Source of the DNA: an uncultured Collinsella sp.
GTDB taxonomy: Bacteria; Actinomycetota; Coriobacteriia; Coriobacteriales; Coriobacteriaceae
Direction of reading: 5' to 3'
NCBI GenBank assembly: GCA_900767675.1
Contig: CAAFZX010000036.1
Span: 3,048-67,047 of the forward strand
Length of the DNA stretch: 64,000 nucleotides
In this document: piece after piece, positions 16,780 to 25,504 of the stretch
How positions within the stretch are numbered: the first letter of the stretch is position 1
Layout of the letters: the number at the start of each line of letters is the position of its first letter
The notes under the pieces: generated by a model
Seen by the model: the letters and a program-made list of their open reading frames with translations, nothing else
What the model was told of the DNA's origin: nothing
The model's database searches: none
Made by a program: the position numbers and the translations under genes

Positions 16780-17832
16780 TTACGCGACGGTGTAAACCCA
16801 GTTGTGCTTATCCTCAACAGCACCAGACTGGATGCCCGTCAGGGTCTCGCGGAGCTTCTTCATCACAGGACCGATCTCGGTGTAGCCAGCCGGGAAGGTC
16901 ACAGTCTCGTCGGCACCGTAGACCTTGTTGTCGATCTCGCCGACCGGGGAGATAACGGCAGCGGTGCCGCACAAACCGCACTCAACAAAGGTGCCGGCCT
17001 TGACCTCGGCCCACTCGACGGGACGCTGGTCGACGGTCATGCCCAGGTCCTCAGCGACCTGAACGAGCGAACGACGGGTGATGGAGGGAAGAATAGAGTC
17101 GGTGTGCGACTGCGGAACGACGAGCGTGCCGTCCTCCTTCACGAACAGGACGTTGGCGCCACCGGTCTCCTCGACATAGGTGCGGGACTCGGAGTCGAGA
17201 TACAGGTTCTCGGCATAGCCCTCGCGGTGAGCCTCCATCGTGGGCTTCAGGGACATGGCGTAGTTGAGGCCGGCCTTGATGTTGCCGGTGCCGTGCGGTG
17301 CGGCGCGGTCGTACTCGGAAACGCGCAGCTTGACAGGCTTGAGGCCACCCTTAAAGTACGGACCGACCGGGGTCACGAGAATGCGGAACGTGTACTCAGG
17401 AGCGGGAGCCACGCCGATTACGTCACCGGAGCCGATCATAAACGGACGCACATACAGGGTTGCACCGGAGCCGAAAGGCGGAACCCAGGCGGCGTTGGCA
17501 GAGACGACCTGCTTGACGGCCTCGACAAACTTGTCCTTGGGGAACGGGGGCATCTCGAGGCGCTGCGCGGAGTTATACATACGCTCGGCGTTCATGTCGG
17601 GACGGAAGCAGACGATGCTGCCGTCCTCGGCGGTGTAGGCCTTCAGGCCCTCAAAGACCTCCTGGCAGTAATGGAAGATGCCGCCGCACTCGGAGACGTG
17701 CAGGGTGTGGTCAGTGGTCAGGCCGCCCTCGTCCCACTCACCGTCCTTCCAATGGGCCTCGTAGCTGTAATCGGTCTTCATGTAGCCAAAGCCGAGGCTA
17801 CCCCAATCGATATCCTTCTTCTCGACAGTCAT
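16780..17832 (-). CDS. ilvE: Branched-chain amino acid aminotransferase
   Basis: This encodes 350 residues from ATG 17832 preceded by AAGGAG. It is a fold-type IV PLP enzyme: substrate and cofactor signatures include CQEVFEGLKAY and ATLYVRPFMIGSG, and GTGNIKAGLNYA contains the Schiff-base lysine (Lys186). The C-terminal part EECGLCGTAAVISPV-like region (VECGLCGTAAVI) is conserved. It interconverts Leu, Ile and Val with their 2-oxo acids. An in-frame ATG at 17979 would add a 49-residue arginine-rich extension that does not look like IlvE, so the strong internal start was chosen. It is a single-gene unit. Confidence 0.95.
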   Translation of the reverse strand: MTVEKKDIDWGSLGFGYMKTDYSYEAHWKDGEWDEGGLTTDHTLHVSECGGIFHYCQEVFEGLKAYTAEDGSIVCFRPDMNAERMYNSAQRLEMPPFPKDKFVEAVKQVVSANAAWVPPFGSGATLYVRPFMIGSGDVIGVAPAPEYTFRILVTPVGPYFKGGLKPVKLRVSEYDRAAPHGTGNIKAGLNYAMSLKPTMEAHREGYAENLYLDSESRTYVEETGGANVLFVKEDGTLVVPQSHTDSILPSITRRSLVQVAEDLGMTVDQRPVEWAEVKAGTFVECGLCGTAAVISPVGEIDNKVYGADETVTFPAGYTEIGPVMKKLRETLTGIQSGAVEDKHNWVYTVA

Positions 17833-18060
17833 ATGTCGCTCCTTACATACACGGTTGCATACTCGCGAACCCGCACGCAAGGACCGAAGCCGGCCGCGTC
17901 GCAACGTCGCATACCCGGAAGCGTAGAGCCGGGCAGGACACGCGGGCAGCATCAAAGCCGATGGCGCGTCGATTCGCATGCAGGTGATTGTACTCCCCGC
18001 ACGCCTTGGATAAAACGCTTTTCTTTAACTAAGTAAAGTATTTTCATTTGCCTTCAACAC

Positions 18061-18098
18061 AAAAGGCCCGCCATCGAATCCGATGACGGGCCTTGGAA
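18061..18098. terminator. Terminator after the DedA gene
   Basis: AAGGCCCG and CGGGCCTT arms enclose a loop with its own ATCG pairing. On the minus strand a T-rich tract follows, 24 bp beyond the dedA-family stop. Confidence 0.75.
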
Positions 18099-18122
18099 TT
18101 AACGTCCGGAAACAAGCTCGGA

Positions 18123-18770
18123 CTAGGCGTTCTTTTTACCGAGCTTAGCCTTAACCAGACCGACCACGGTCGGGATGATCGACACGGCGACAATCCCGAT
18201 GATCAGCAGCTCAAAGTGCTCCTGCACAAACGGAATGCCACCAAAGAAGTAACCCAGCAGCGTAAAGACCGTCGACCAGGTAATGCCACCCAACACGTTA
18301 AAGACGACAAAGTTGCGCCAATGCATGCCGCCCATGCCAGCGATAAAAGGCACAAAGGTGCGGATGAACGGGAAGAAGCGGCCGAGGAAGATGGCCAGAT
18401 GGCCCCACTTGTCCAAGAAATCCTCGGACTTTTTGATGCGCTCGGGCGTCATGGCCTTTACCTTGCCCGAGGCGATGATCTTGCGGCCAAAGAAGTGGCC
18501 GATCATAAAGTTGCACTGATCGCCCAGGATGGCTGCGGCCCATGCGGTGGCCAGAAGCGCCACGATGTTAAAGCCGCCGTTATGGGCAAAGAAGCCCGAG
18601 GCAAACAGCAGCGAGTCGCCGGGAAGGAACGGGAAGAACACCACACCCGTCTCGATAAAGATGATTAGGAACACGCAGCCATAGGCCATAAGCGGGCCGG
18701 CGGCGATCCAGCTGGCGATCGCGGTGCGCGGGTCCTTAAGCAGCTCGGCGATAAAATTGATGAAACCCAT
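18123..18770 (-). CDS. DedA family (SNARE-associated/VTT domain) membrane protein
   Basis: This encodes 215 residues from ATG 18770. Hydrophobic segments lie at about 15-45, 55-75, 140-170 and 180-205. The DedA hallmark motifs are present: FIETGVVFFPFLPGDSLLF near the N-terminus and GRFFPFIRTFVPFIAGMGGM near residues 125-145. The latter includes the conserved arginine pair region needed in E. coli DedA proteins. DedA proteins act in lipid-carrier flipping or recycling and membrane homeostasis. It is transcribed alone, divergently from cysE. Confidence 0.92.
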   Translation of the reverse strand: MGFINFIAELLKDPRTAIASWIAAGPLMAYGCVFLIIFIETGVVFFPFLPGDSLLFASGFFAHNGGFNIVALLATAWAAAILGDQCNFMIGHFFGRKIIASGKVKAMTPERIKKSEDFLDKWGHLAIFLGRFFPFIRTFVPFIAGMGGMHWRNFVVFNVLGGITWSTVFTLLGYFFGGIPFVQEHFELLIIGIVAVSIIPTVVGLVKAKLGKKNA

Positions 18771-18947
18771 GAAGTAAAACCTCTCAGTTGTGGGCGCGGA
18801 CACGTCCAAGTTGACCAGTATACGGTTGCGATGCGAGCGCGGGCCAAACCCCTCAAAAGTCTTACTTCATTACCAGCAAGTTTGCATAACTGACACTTGT
18901 CGCCCAAAGCAAAGCAGGATTGCCCTTCCTAATCCCTAGCGAATCGC

Positions 18948-18953
18948 TATACT
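18948..18953 (+). promoter_or_regulatory. Possible -10 box of cysE
   Basis: TATACT lies 42 bp before the GTG start of cysE. No good -35 is visible at 17 bp, so this is tentative. Confidence 0.35.
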
Positions 18954-18994
18954 TTATTGAATCGCATTGTCACGGTGCTAAGGGAGGGCGGCCG

Positions 18995-19699
18995 GTGAGC
19001 TTTATCAATACCATTCGTGAGGACATCAAGACCGTCCAGACGCAAGACCCCGCTGCGCAAAACGGTCTGGTCATCTTCCTTTCCTATCCTGGCCTGCACG
19101 CCAAGTGGAATCACGTGCCCGAGCACTGGCTGTGGGAACACGGCCATCGATCGCTTGCCCGTGTGCTCTCGCAGTTAACCCGCCACATCACCGGCGTCGA
19201 GATTCATCCCGCCGCGCAGATTGGCAAGCACTTCTTTATCGACCACGCCATGGGCGTCGTTATTGGCGAGACTGCCATCGTGGGCGATAACTGTGTGCTC
19301 TACCAGGGCGTCACGCTCGGCGGCACCGGCAACGAGACCGGCAAGCGCCACCCCACCCTGGGCAACAATGTCACGGTGGGCACGGGCGCCAAGGTGCTTG
19401 GCAACATCCACATCGGCAACAACGTCAAAATCGGCGGCAACTCGGTCGTCGTCAAGGACGTGCCCGACAACTGCACCGTCGTGGGCGTGCCCGGGCGCAT
19501 CATCAAGCGCAACGGCTGCCGCGTGTTCGAGGAGAGCTTCGACGCCAAGCAGCATCGCGAGTACATGCCCGACGATGCCGCCGAGCAGAGCGCCCTCAAC
19601 CGTCAGGGCATCACCGAAAACGCCCGTCGCGTCAAGGAACTCGAGCAGGAGGTGGCCGAGCTCAAAGCCCTCGTCGCCAAGCTCGTGGACGAGCGCTAG
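18995..19699 (+). CDS. cysE: Serine O-acetyltransferase
   Basis: This encodes 234 residues from GTG 18995, preceded by AAGGGAGGG. The C-terminal two thirds is a left-handed beta-helix of hexapeptide repeats (GVEIHPAAQIG, GVVIGETAIVGDN, LYQGVTLGGTG), with the family histidines in FFIDHAMG and GKRHPTLGN. It makes O-acetylserine from serine and acetyl-CoA, the first step of cysteine synthesis. After residue about 170 there is an extended tail ending in a heptad-rich coiled coil (VKELEQEVAELKALVAKLV), unlike the short inhibitory tail of E. coli CysE. No cysK is adjacent in the window. Confidence 0.93.
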   Translation: MSFINTIREDIKTVQTQDPAAQNGLVIFLSYPGLHAKWNHVPEHWLWEHGHRSLARVLSQLTRHITGVEIHPAAQIGKHFFIDHAMGVVIGETAIVGDNCVLYQGVTLGGTGNETGKRHPTLGNNVTVGTGAKVLGNIHIGNNVKIGGNSVVVKDVPDNCTVVGVPGRIIKRNGCRVFEESFDAKQHREYMPDDAAEQSALNRQGITENARRVKELEQEVAELKALVAKLVDER

Positions 19700-19734
19700 A
19701 AGCGGACGGCCACCGACAACATTGACGCCAACAC

Positions 19735-19774
19735 AAAAGGCGCGCCAGGGAATCCGCCCCCGGCGCGCCTTCTT
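19735..19774. terminator. Bidirectional terminator between cysE and the ABC pair
   Basis: AAGGCGCGCC and GGCGCGCCTT arms, with T-rich or A-rich flanks on both sides. A second short stem-like sequence (TGACA...TGTCA) follows at about 19780-19810. Confidence 0.75.
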
Positions 19775-19809
19775 TTCGATGTGACATGCGGGACTGCCCC
19801 TTTGTCACC

Positions 19810-21810
19810 TTATGCGAACTGGCTTAGGTAGAGGTCGGCATAAGCGCCCTCGGCAGCCAGCAGTTCCTCGTGCGTACCCTGCTCGATGATATTGCCGTGA
19901 TCCATGACCAGGATGAGGTCGGCATCGACGATCGTCGACAGACGATGCGCGATCACAAAGCTCGTGCGCCCGCGCATGAGCGCATCCATGGCACGGCCGA
20001 TGGCGAGCTCGGTGCGCGTGTCCACGCTCGACGTCGCCTCGTCCAGAATGAGGATCGCCGGGTTGTTGAGCAGCACGCGCGCAATGGTCAGCAGCTGACG
20101 TTGGCCCTGGCTGATGCTCTCGGCATCGTTAGCCACACGCGTGTCGTAGCCCTGCGGCATAGTACGCACAAAGAAGTCGACCTGAGCGGCACGTGCGGCC
20201 GCGACAATCTCCTCGCGCGTCGCCTCGGGACAGCCATAGGCGATGTTCTCGGCAATGGTGCCATCGAACAGCCAGGCGTCCTGCAACACCATGCCAAACT
20301 GCTGGCGCAGCTCGCCGCGGTCCATGCGGCTCGTGTCCACACCGTCGAGGGTAATGCGGCCACCGTCGATCTCGTAGAAGCGCATGAGCAGATTGATGAG
20401 CGTGGTCTTACCCGCACCCGTGGTTCCCACCACTGCGATCTTCTGACCCGGCTCGGCGGTAAACGACACGTCGCGCATAAGCGGCTTGTCGGGCGAATAT
20501 CCAAAGCGCACGTGCTCAAAAGCGACACGGCCCTCCACCTTGCCCGGCAGCTTGGCGGCGGCCGCCGGCAACGGATCGGCTTCCATCTCGGACTCGTCGA
20601 GCAGGTCGAACACGCGCTCGGCGCTCGCCAGCGCGCTCTGCAGCGAGTTAAAGGTAAACGACAGCTGCGTCATGGGCTCGGACGCCTCGTAGATAAACTG
20701 GAAGAACGCCTGGAACACGCCGACGGTCATGTGACCGGCAACCAGCATGCTGCAGCCCACCAGCGCAATCACGATCTGCGCCAAACGGCCGATAAAGCGT
20801 ACCGCGGGACCGACGGCGTTAATCATAAAGTCGGCCTTGGTGCTCACGCGCGCCAGCTCCCTCGAAGCCTCGTGCACCTCGGCAGAGCTCTGGCGCTCGC
20901 GGTTAAACGCACGGATCACCAGACGGCCCGAGTAGCCTTCCTCGACCGCGCTCGTAATCTTGGACACCCACTCCTGGCGCTCGCCCGTCACATCGTGCGT
21001 GCGGCGCGAAACGACCTTCGTCACCAGCAACGAAAGTGCCGTAAAGAACAAAAATACAAGCGTGAGCGGCACACTAAACACGAACATCACGCTCACGGCG
21101 CCCACCACGGTACCGATCGACACCAGAAGCTGCAGCAAGCCGCGCTGCATGCTCTCGGACATCTTGTCCAAGTCGTTGGTCGCACGGCTGACGACCTCGC
21201 CGGGACGATGCGCATCAAAGTAGGCAAGCGGCAGACGGTTGAGCTTTTGCGCGATGCGGTTGCGTAGGCGCAGGTTGAGGCGCTCGGCAACGCTCGACAT
21301 CAAAAAGCTCTGGAGTGCGTAGAACGAGGCGGCGGCGGTCCAGATCATAAAGTAGATGAAAATGGTCCTGCCGCAGTTCTCCCAGGTAATGCTGAAGGTA
21401 GCGTTGTTGGCAAACGCCAGCTTCATGTGCCCCCACAGCTCATCGATCACGCGGGCGCTGTAAGCCGGCGCCGCGGTGTTAAAGATGACATAGAACACGA
21501 TGCTCGCGAACACGATATAGAAGCGCCAATGGTCGCCGGCGGCTTCGCTCCACAGGCGGCGCACCGTCGCCCAGGTGTCGCGGGGCGTCTCGTCCTCGTC
21601 CTCGTCGTCAACGTCGCGCATGCGCTCCGCCTCGGCGCGGGCGCGCTCGTCCTCGGCGCGCTCGTTTTCCTCGTAGAGTGCCTGGCGGCGAGCCTCGCGC
21701 TCCGCCGCCTTGGCGGCTTCGTCCAGGTCGGGCGCGACACCCGTCTCCTCAACTGTCTCTGCAACCGCGGCGCCATCGGCGACGCCCTGCTTTTTGAGCT
21801 CCTCGGTCAT
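19810..21810 (-). CDS. ABC exporter half-transporter, canonical ATPase subunit (second pair)
   Basis: This encodes 666 residues from ATG 21810, with GGGAGG inside the end of the upstream gene; the start nearly touches that gene's stop. It has a very acidic/basic coiled N-terminal extension of about 80 residues (rich in E, R, A, D). A six-helix exporter domain follows, then an ATPase with GTTGAGKTT, variant signature ISQGQ, Walker B ILILDEATSSVD and an AHRLS histidine. The catalytic Glu is intact. With the preceding gene it forms a heterodimeric exporter of the same architecture as the 8.2-11.9 kb pair. The first 80 residues distinguish it from that paralogue. Confidence 0.92.
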   Translation of the reverse strand: MTEELKKQGVADGAAVAETVEETGVAPDLDEAAKAAEREARRQALYEENERAEDERARAEAERMRDVDDEDEDETPRDTWATVRRLWSEAAGDHWRFYIVFASIVFYVIFNTAAPAYSARVIDELWGHMKLAFANNATFSITWENCGRTIFIYFMIWTAAASFYALQSFLMSSVAERLNLRLRNRIAQKLNRLPLAYFDAHRPGEVVSRATNDLDKMSESMQRGLLQLLVSIGTVVGAVSVMFVFSVPLTLVFLFFTALSLLVTKVVSRRTHDVTGERQEWVSKITSAVEEGYSGRLVIRAFNRERQSSAEVHEASRELARVSTKADFMINAVGPAVRFIGRLAQIVIALVGCSMLVAGHMTVGVFQAFFQFIYEASEPMTQLSFTFNSLQSALASAERVFDLLDESEMEADPLPAAAAKLPGKVEGRVAFEHVRFGYSPDKPLMRDVSFTAEPGQKIAVVGTTGAGKTTLINLLMRFYEIDGGRITLDGVDTSRMDRGELRQQFGMVLQDAWLFDGTIAENIAYGCPEATREEIVAAARAAQVDFFVRTMPQGYDTRVANDAESISQGQRQLLTIARVLLNNPAILILDEATSSVDTRTELAIGRAMDALMRGRTSFVIAHRLSTIVDADLILVMDHGNIIEQGTHEELLAAEGAYADLYLSQFA

Positions 21811-21811
21811 G

Positions 21812-23548
21812 CTACTCACCTCCCTTCATCTGCGATTCCGCGATAGCGCGGTACACCTCGCAGGTTTCCATGAGCTCGTCATGCGTGCCTAGGCCCACGA
21901 TCTCGCCGTCTTTGAGCACCACGATCTGATCGGCATGCAAAATAGTCGAGATGCGTTGGGCGATGATGAGCACCGCAGCATCGCGCGTCTCGTCCTGCAG
22001 CGCATGGCGCAGTGCCGCATCGGTCTTAAAGTCCAGGGCCGAAAAACTGTCGTCGAAGATATATAGATCGGCGCGCTTCATGAGTGCGCGGGCGATCGCC
22101 AGGCGCTGGCGCTGACCGCCCGAAAAGTTCATGCCGCCCTGGGATACCGGAGTATCGAGCCCCTGGGGCTGGTCGAGCACAAAGGTGCTCTGGGCAACCT
22201 CCAGCGCATGGAGCATGTCAGCCTCGGTCGCGCCCTCGTTGCCAAAGCGCAGGTTGCTCGCCACCGTACCCGAGAACAGCCACGCCTTCTGCGGCACATA
22301 GGCAATACGCCCGCGGATGTCGTCTTGCGAAAGGTCGCGCAGGTCAACGCCGTTCAGACGAATGGCGCCCTTCGTGGCATCATGGAAACGCAACAAGAGC
22401 TTGGCCACCGTCGACTTGCCCGAACCCGTCGAGCCTACAATCGCCGTGGTCTGGCCACGGCGACAGGCAAAGCTCAGGTTGCACAGGGTGTCCTCGTCGG
22501 CATCGTCAAAACGGAACGACATGTGGTCGAACACGGCCACCACGTCGGCCCCATCTGCGGACTCAGGCGCCCCGTCGCCCAGCGTAGCCTTGCCGTCCAC
22601 AATGCTCGGCTCGATTTCGAGCACCTGTTGCGCGCGGTTGAGACACGCCGCGGCGCGCGGAAGCGTCAGAATCACCATCTGCGCCATCATCACAAAGAAC
22701 AGGATCAGGATCGCATACTCTAACACGGCCGAGATGCTGCCGATCTGCATGGCATGGACACCCACGCGGTTGCCGCCCACCCACAGCACCGCCACCTCGG
22801 CGATGTTCATCAAAAAGAAGCTGGAGCTGTCGAGACCCACAAACAGGTGGTTGACCTTGATGGCATTGGCCGCGTAATCGCTAAACACCTCGTCCAGGCG
22901 CTGCTCCTCGTGGCGCTCCTTGTTAAATGCGCGGATGACGCGCACGCCCACGATGTTCTCGCGCAGCACCACGTTCATGCGGTCGATAAAGCTCTGCAGG
23001 CGCATAAAGATCGGCGCGGCGTTGGCAACGGTAAAGACCGCCGCCACCAGCACGATCGCAACGACCACGCCCAGCAGCGTGCCCATGGCAGGATCGATAA
23101 ACCAGGCAAAGATGATGCCCGCCACGGCCAAGAACGGTACCGGCAGCACCAGCTGAATCGTCTGAAGGACAGCTTGCTGAATCACGTTGATGTCGTTGAG
23201 CGAGCGCGTGATCATCGAACCCGTGCCAAAACGCTCAAAGTCGCTGGCGGACAGCTCGAGCGACTTGTCGTACACGGCATTGCGGATATCGCAGGCCACG
23301 TTGGCGGCCAGGCGCGCCGAAAGATAGCAGCCCAGCACCGTGCCGCCGCTGGCCATGCCGGTCGCGATAAGCATGTACAGGCCGTTGCGTAAAATATAGT
23401 CGACATCGCCCGTGGTAATACCGGTGTTGACCATGTTCGCCAGCATCGTGGGAACCAACAGCGTACCGACGTTATCTATCAGCACCGCAAACAGCGTCAC
23501 CGCAATCAGACCGCGGTACGGCCTCATAAACCTCATTAAGAGTCGCAT
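21812..23548 (-). CDS. ABC exporter half-transporter, degenerate ATPase subunit (second pair)
   Basis: This encodes 578 residues. The exporter membrane domain (residues about 1-300) is followed by an ATPase with GSTGSGKST, signature FSGGQRQR and Walker B LYIFDDSFSALD, with Asp for the catalytic Glu. IAQRIS carries Gln in place of the switch His. This is the non-catalytic partner of the downstream half-transporter. Its ATG overlaps the last 13 bp of the MarR gene, so the regulator and both transporter genes form one operon. Efflux of a toxic compound sensed by the MarR protein is the likely job. Confidence 0.92.
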   Translation of the reverse strand: MRLLMRFMRPYRGLIAVTLFAVLIDNVGTLLVPTMLANMVNTGITTGDVDYILRNGLYMLIATGMASGGTVLGCYLSARLAANVACDIRNAVYDKSLELSASDFERFGTGSMITRSLNDINVIQQAVLQTIQLVLPVPFLAVAGIIFAWFIDPAMGTLLGVVVAIVLVAAVFTVANAAPIFMRLQSFIDRMNVVLRENIVGVRVIRAFNKERHEEQRLDEVFSDYAANAIKVNHLFVGLDSSSFFLMNIAEVAVLWVGGNRVGVHAMQIGSISAVLEYAILILFFVMMAQMVILTLPRAAACLNRAQQVLEIEPSIVDGKATLGDGAPESADGADVVAVFDHMSFRFDDADEDTLCNLSFACRRGQTTAIVGSTGSGKSTVAKLLLRFHDATKGAIRLNGVDLRDLSQDDIRGRIAYVPQKAWLFSGTVASNLRFGNEGATEADMLHALEVAQSTFVLDQPQGLDTPVSQGGMNFSGGQRQRLAIARALMKRADLYIFDDSFSALDFKTDAALRHALQDETRDAAVLIIAQRISTILHADQIVVLKDGEIVGLGTHDELMETCEVYRAIAESQMKGGE

Positions 23549-24048
23549 GTGTCCCCCTCGCCCTTATCGTCAGCCTCGTTCTCGGCAGCCACTTGCCGTT
23601 TAAATTCCTCGCACTCTTCATTAAGAACATGGGAGAACTTACCGACCAAGCGCATAATCTCGCGCTGTTCCCACGGCTCGAGCGCCTCGAATGCCTGTTG
23701 CTCGGCTTTTTGCGCCGGCAACGCGTAGCGCTTGGCAAACTGCATACCTTCTTCGGTCAGTCGCACAACCTTGTTCTTACGACTGCCCTCGGCAAACTCC
23801 AACGTCGCAAGCCCTCGCGCCCTAAGCGTCTTGATCGCCGAATTGATGGTCTGTTTGCTGTAGAACCATTCACTTGTCAGCCGACTCACGGCAACGCTTC
23901 CGCCCGCTGCACTCGTGTCGACGAGCATCCAGTAGGCGCAGTCCGAAAGACCGCAGGTGCGCGCGAACTCCGAATAGATGCGGTCAAGCCCGTTGAGCAT
24001 CCGGTCAAAATCGACCAACGTAACCGCGCAATCCATCTCTCCCACCAT
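23536..24048 (-). CDS. MarR-family transcriptional regulator
   Basis: This encodes 170 residues from ATG 24048; ATG 24036, preceded by GGTGGGAG, is a reasonable alternative. It has a winged helix-turn-helix with VSRLTSEWFYSKQTINSAIKTL as the recognition region and the wing at ARGLATLEFAEGSRKNKVVRLTEEG. The long C-terminal helices provide dimerisation. It heads the operon with the heterodimeric ABC exporter. Two 18-bp direct repeats lie just upstream, so autoregulation of the whole operon is likely. Confidence 0.88.
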   Translation of the reverse strand: MVGEMDCAVTLVDFDRMLNGLDRIYSEFARTCGLSDCAYWMLVDTSAAGGSVAVSRLTSEWFYSKQTINSAIKTLRARGLATLEFAEGSRKNKVVRLTEEGMQFAKRYALPAQKAEQQAFEALEPWEQREIMRLVGKFSHVLNEECEEFKRQVAAENEADDKGEGDTCDS

Positions 24049-24052
24049 TCGA

Positions 24053-24103
24053 TAGTCCGAGTTTTGACTAATTGTAGTTTCAGGTTAGTCTGAGTTTTGA
24101 CTA
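24053..24103. promoter_or_regulatory. Two 18-bp direct-repeat MarR operators over the promoter
   Basis: TAGTCCGAGTTTTGACTA (24053-24070) and TAGTCTGAGTTTTGACTA (24086-24103) differ by one base and start 33 bp apart, about three helical turns. Each has TAGTC/GACTA ends. Between them, on the minus strand, is a TACAAT -10-like box (24071-24076). Confidence 0.75.
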
Positions 24104-24152
24104 TCGTCAAGGGCGGCCGTGCAAGACGTGCGGCCTATGCAACATATCGACA

Positions 24153-24192
24153 AAAAAGACCGCCGGCGCGGGGGCGGCGCCGGCGGTTGCGA
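24153..24192 (-). terminator. Terminator of the 96-residue protein gene
   Basis: On the minus strand CGCAACCGCCGGCGC... and GCGCCGGCGGTC form a strong stem followed by TTTTTTG, 22 bp beyond the stop. Confidence 0.8.
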
Positions 24193-24213
24193 GAGAATAT
24201 CGATTGTTGGCTG

Positions 24214-24504
24214 TTACGCAGCGACGGCCTCGTAGACCGTGGCGCCCGAGAAGCTGTCGTGCAGGCTCTTGCCGCAGATCCACGGCAGTTCGACGACCTC
24301 GCAGACCGTGTTGACCAGCTCGGAGCAGTCAGTAAAGTGGCCCTTATCGTTGAGGGCCTCGCAATCCTGAACACGCCAATAGCCATCGGTGTGCGTGATG
24401 TAGTACTCGTGATCGTTGATCGACACGAAAGCGCGCGTCTTGGAACGCAGCAGCTTCAGAAATCCTTCGAAGTCGGTCTCGACGACATCTCCAGCCTGGA
24501 ACAT
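24214..24504 (-). CDS. Small protein of unknown function (96 residues)
   Basis: I do not recognise this protein. A textbook AGGAGGT precedes the ATG at 24504 and a strong terminator follows, so it is very probably real. It is soluble and acidic, with no membrane segment. It has four cysteines (in DCEALND, TDCSEL, TVCEVV, WICGKS) and an aromatic patch DHEYYITHTDGYWRV. It is monocistronic and faces away from the nitroreductase, sharing about 290 bp of upstream region. Confidence 0.8.
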   Translation of the reverse strand: MFQAGDVVETDFEGFLKLLRSKTRAFVSINDHEYYITHTDGYWRVQDCEALNDKGHFTDCSELVNTVCEVVELPWICGKSLHDSFSGATVYEAVAA

Positions 24505-24795
24505 GATGTTACCTCCTGGCCCGGCGCCACCATGGCGCGTTGATAAACGTTGGCACTCCTTTAGTAAAACCTTTATCAGAGCTTATGCGTTCGTCATTTA
24601 GGCAAGTGGTAAAAAACCGCAGGGTAGACGGGATAAAACGTTTAATCATCCCATCGGTTTGTCACATTCTGGCTGAAGTTTTATGCAAACCAACTTTTCC
24701 GCTTGGTAGCTTGCATTGTTTGGGGCCGGCTGCGCGATTACGGTTTTGGTTCGGCGGGTAAGAACGAGGCATCGAAACCAACGTCAGGAGGACAC

Positions 24796-25323
24796 ATGGA
24801 GACCATCGAAGCGCTCATCCACCGCCGCAGCTGCCGCAAATACAGCGATCGCCCCGTCGAGGCAGAAAAGCTCGCACGCATTATCGAAGCTGGCCAGTAC
24901 GCGCCGAGCGGCATGGGACGCCAGCCGGTCACATTCGTCGCCGTCACCGACCCCGCAACCGTCGAGCGCCTCTCGCAGCTCAACGCCCAAGTTATGGACA
25001 GCGAGGGAGATCCCTTCTACGGCGCCAAGACCGTTGTGGTGGTGCTCGTCGACCGCAGCGTGCCCACGCACCTGGAAGACGGCTCACTCGCCATGGGCAA
25101 CCTGCTCAACGCAGCCTATGCGCTGGGCGTCGATTCGTGTTGGATCCACCGCGCGCACGAGGTCTTTGACTCGCCCGAGGGACTGGAACTGCTGGCCAAG
25201 TGGGGTCTGCCCGCCGACGGAAGTCTGCGCGGTGTGGGCAACTGCATTCTGGGCTACGCCGAGGGCACGCTTCCCGAGGCAAAGCCGCGCCGCGACAACG
25301 TCGTGTATGTTCCGCCGTTCTAA
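24796..25323 (+). CDS. Nitroreductase family protein
   Basis: This encodes 175 residues from ATG 24796 behind AGGAGGA. The N-terminus IEALIHRRSCRKYSDRPV is the FMN phosphate-binding arm, followed by QYAPSGMGRQPVTFVAV. GVGNCILGYAEG near residue 150 completes the flavin site. These NAD(P)H- and FMN-dependent homodimers reduce nitro groups or quinones; the true substrate is unknown. At about 175 residues it is the short form. The stop codon lies in the loop of a hairpin that begins a conserved 3'-end module. Confidence 0.9.
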   Translation: METIEALIHRRSCRKYSDRPVEAEKLARIIEAGQYAPSGMGRQPVTFVAVTDPATVERLSQLNAQVMDSEGDPFYGAKTVVVVLVDRSVPTHLEDGSLAMGNLLNAAYALGVDSCWIHRAHEVFDSPEGLELLAKWGLPADGSLRGVGNCILGYAEGTLPEAKPRRDNVVYVPPF

Positions 25324-25470
25324 CAAACGGCGGACCCGTTGACGCTGCGCGGGCCGCATTCACGCCAATCTGACGTTCAATTTCGAGGGCGCGACCAAAA
25401 GGTCAGCGCCCTCTCATTTCACGTCACCTTGGCGCAAATGCGGCCCGCTCGCTGTTGCTGACTGACATCG
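25312..25470 (+). repeat. 3'-end module with large nested inverted repeat (copy H1)
   Basis: In gene direction this holds the hairpin CCGCCG-TTCTAACAAA-CGGCGG over the stop codon, the linker GACGCTGCGC, then a nested repeat of about 125 bp. In the repeat, GGGCCGCATT/AATGCGGCCC form outer arms and GAGGGCGCGACC/GGTCAGCGCCCTC inner arms. From about 25341 it is nearly identical to the reverse complement of 32622-32752. Confidence 0.88.
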
Positions 25471-25504
25471 ACCGCGTCACTGTTGGCATCTGGCACTTGG
25501 GCAG

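Noticed and set aside
17833..17979. Longer IlvE starting at 17979
   Set aside because: The 49 extra residues are Arg-rich and unlike the family, and a strong ribosome binding site precedes ATG 17832.
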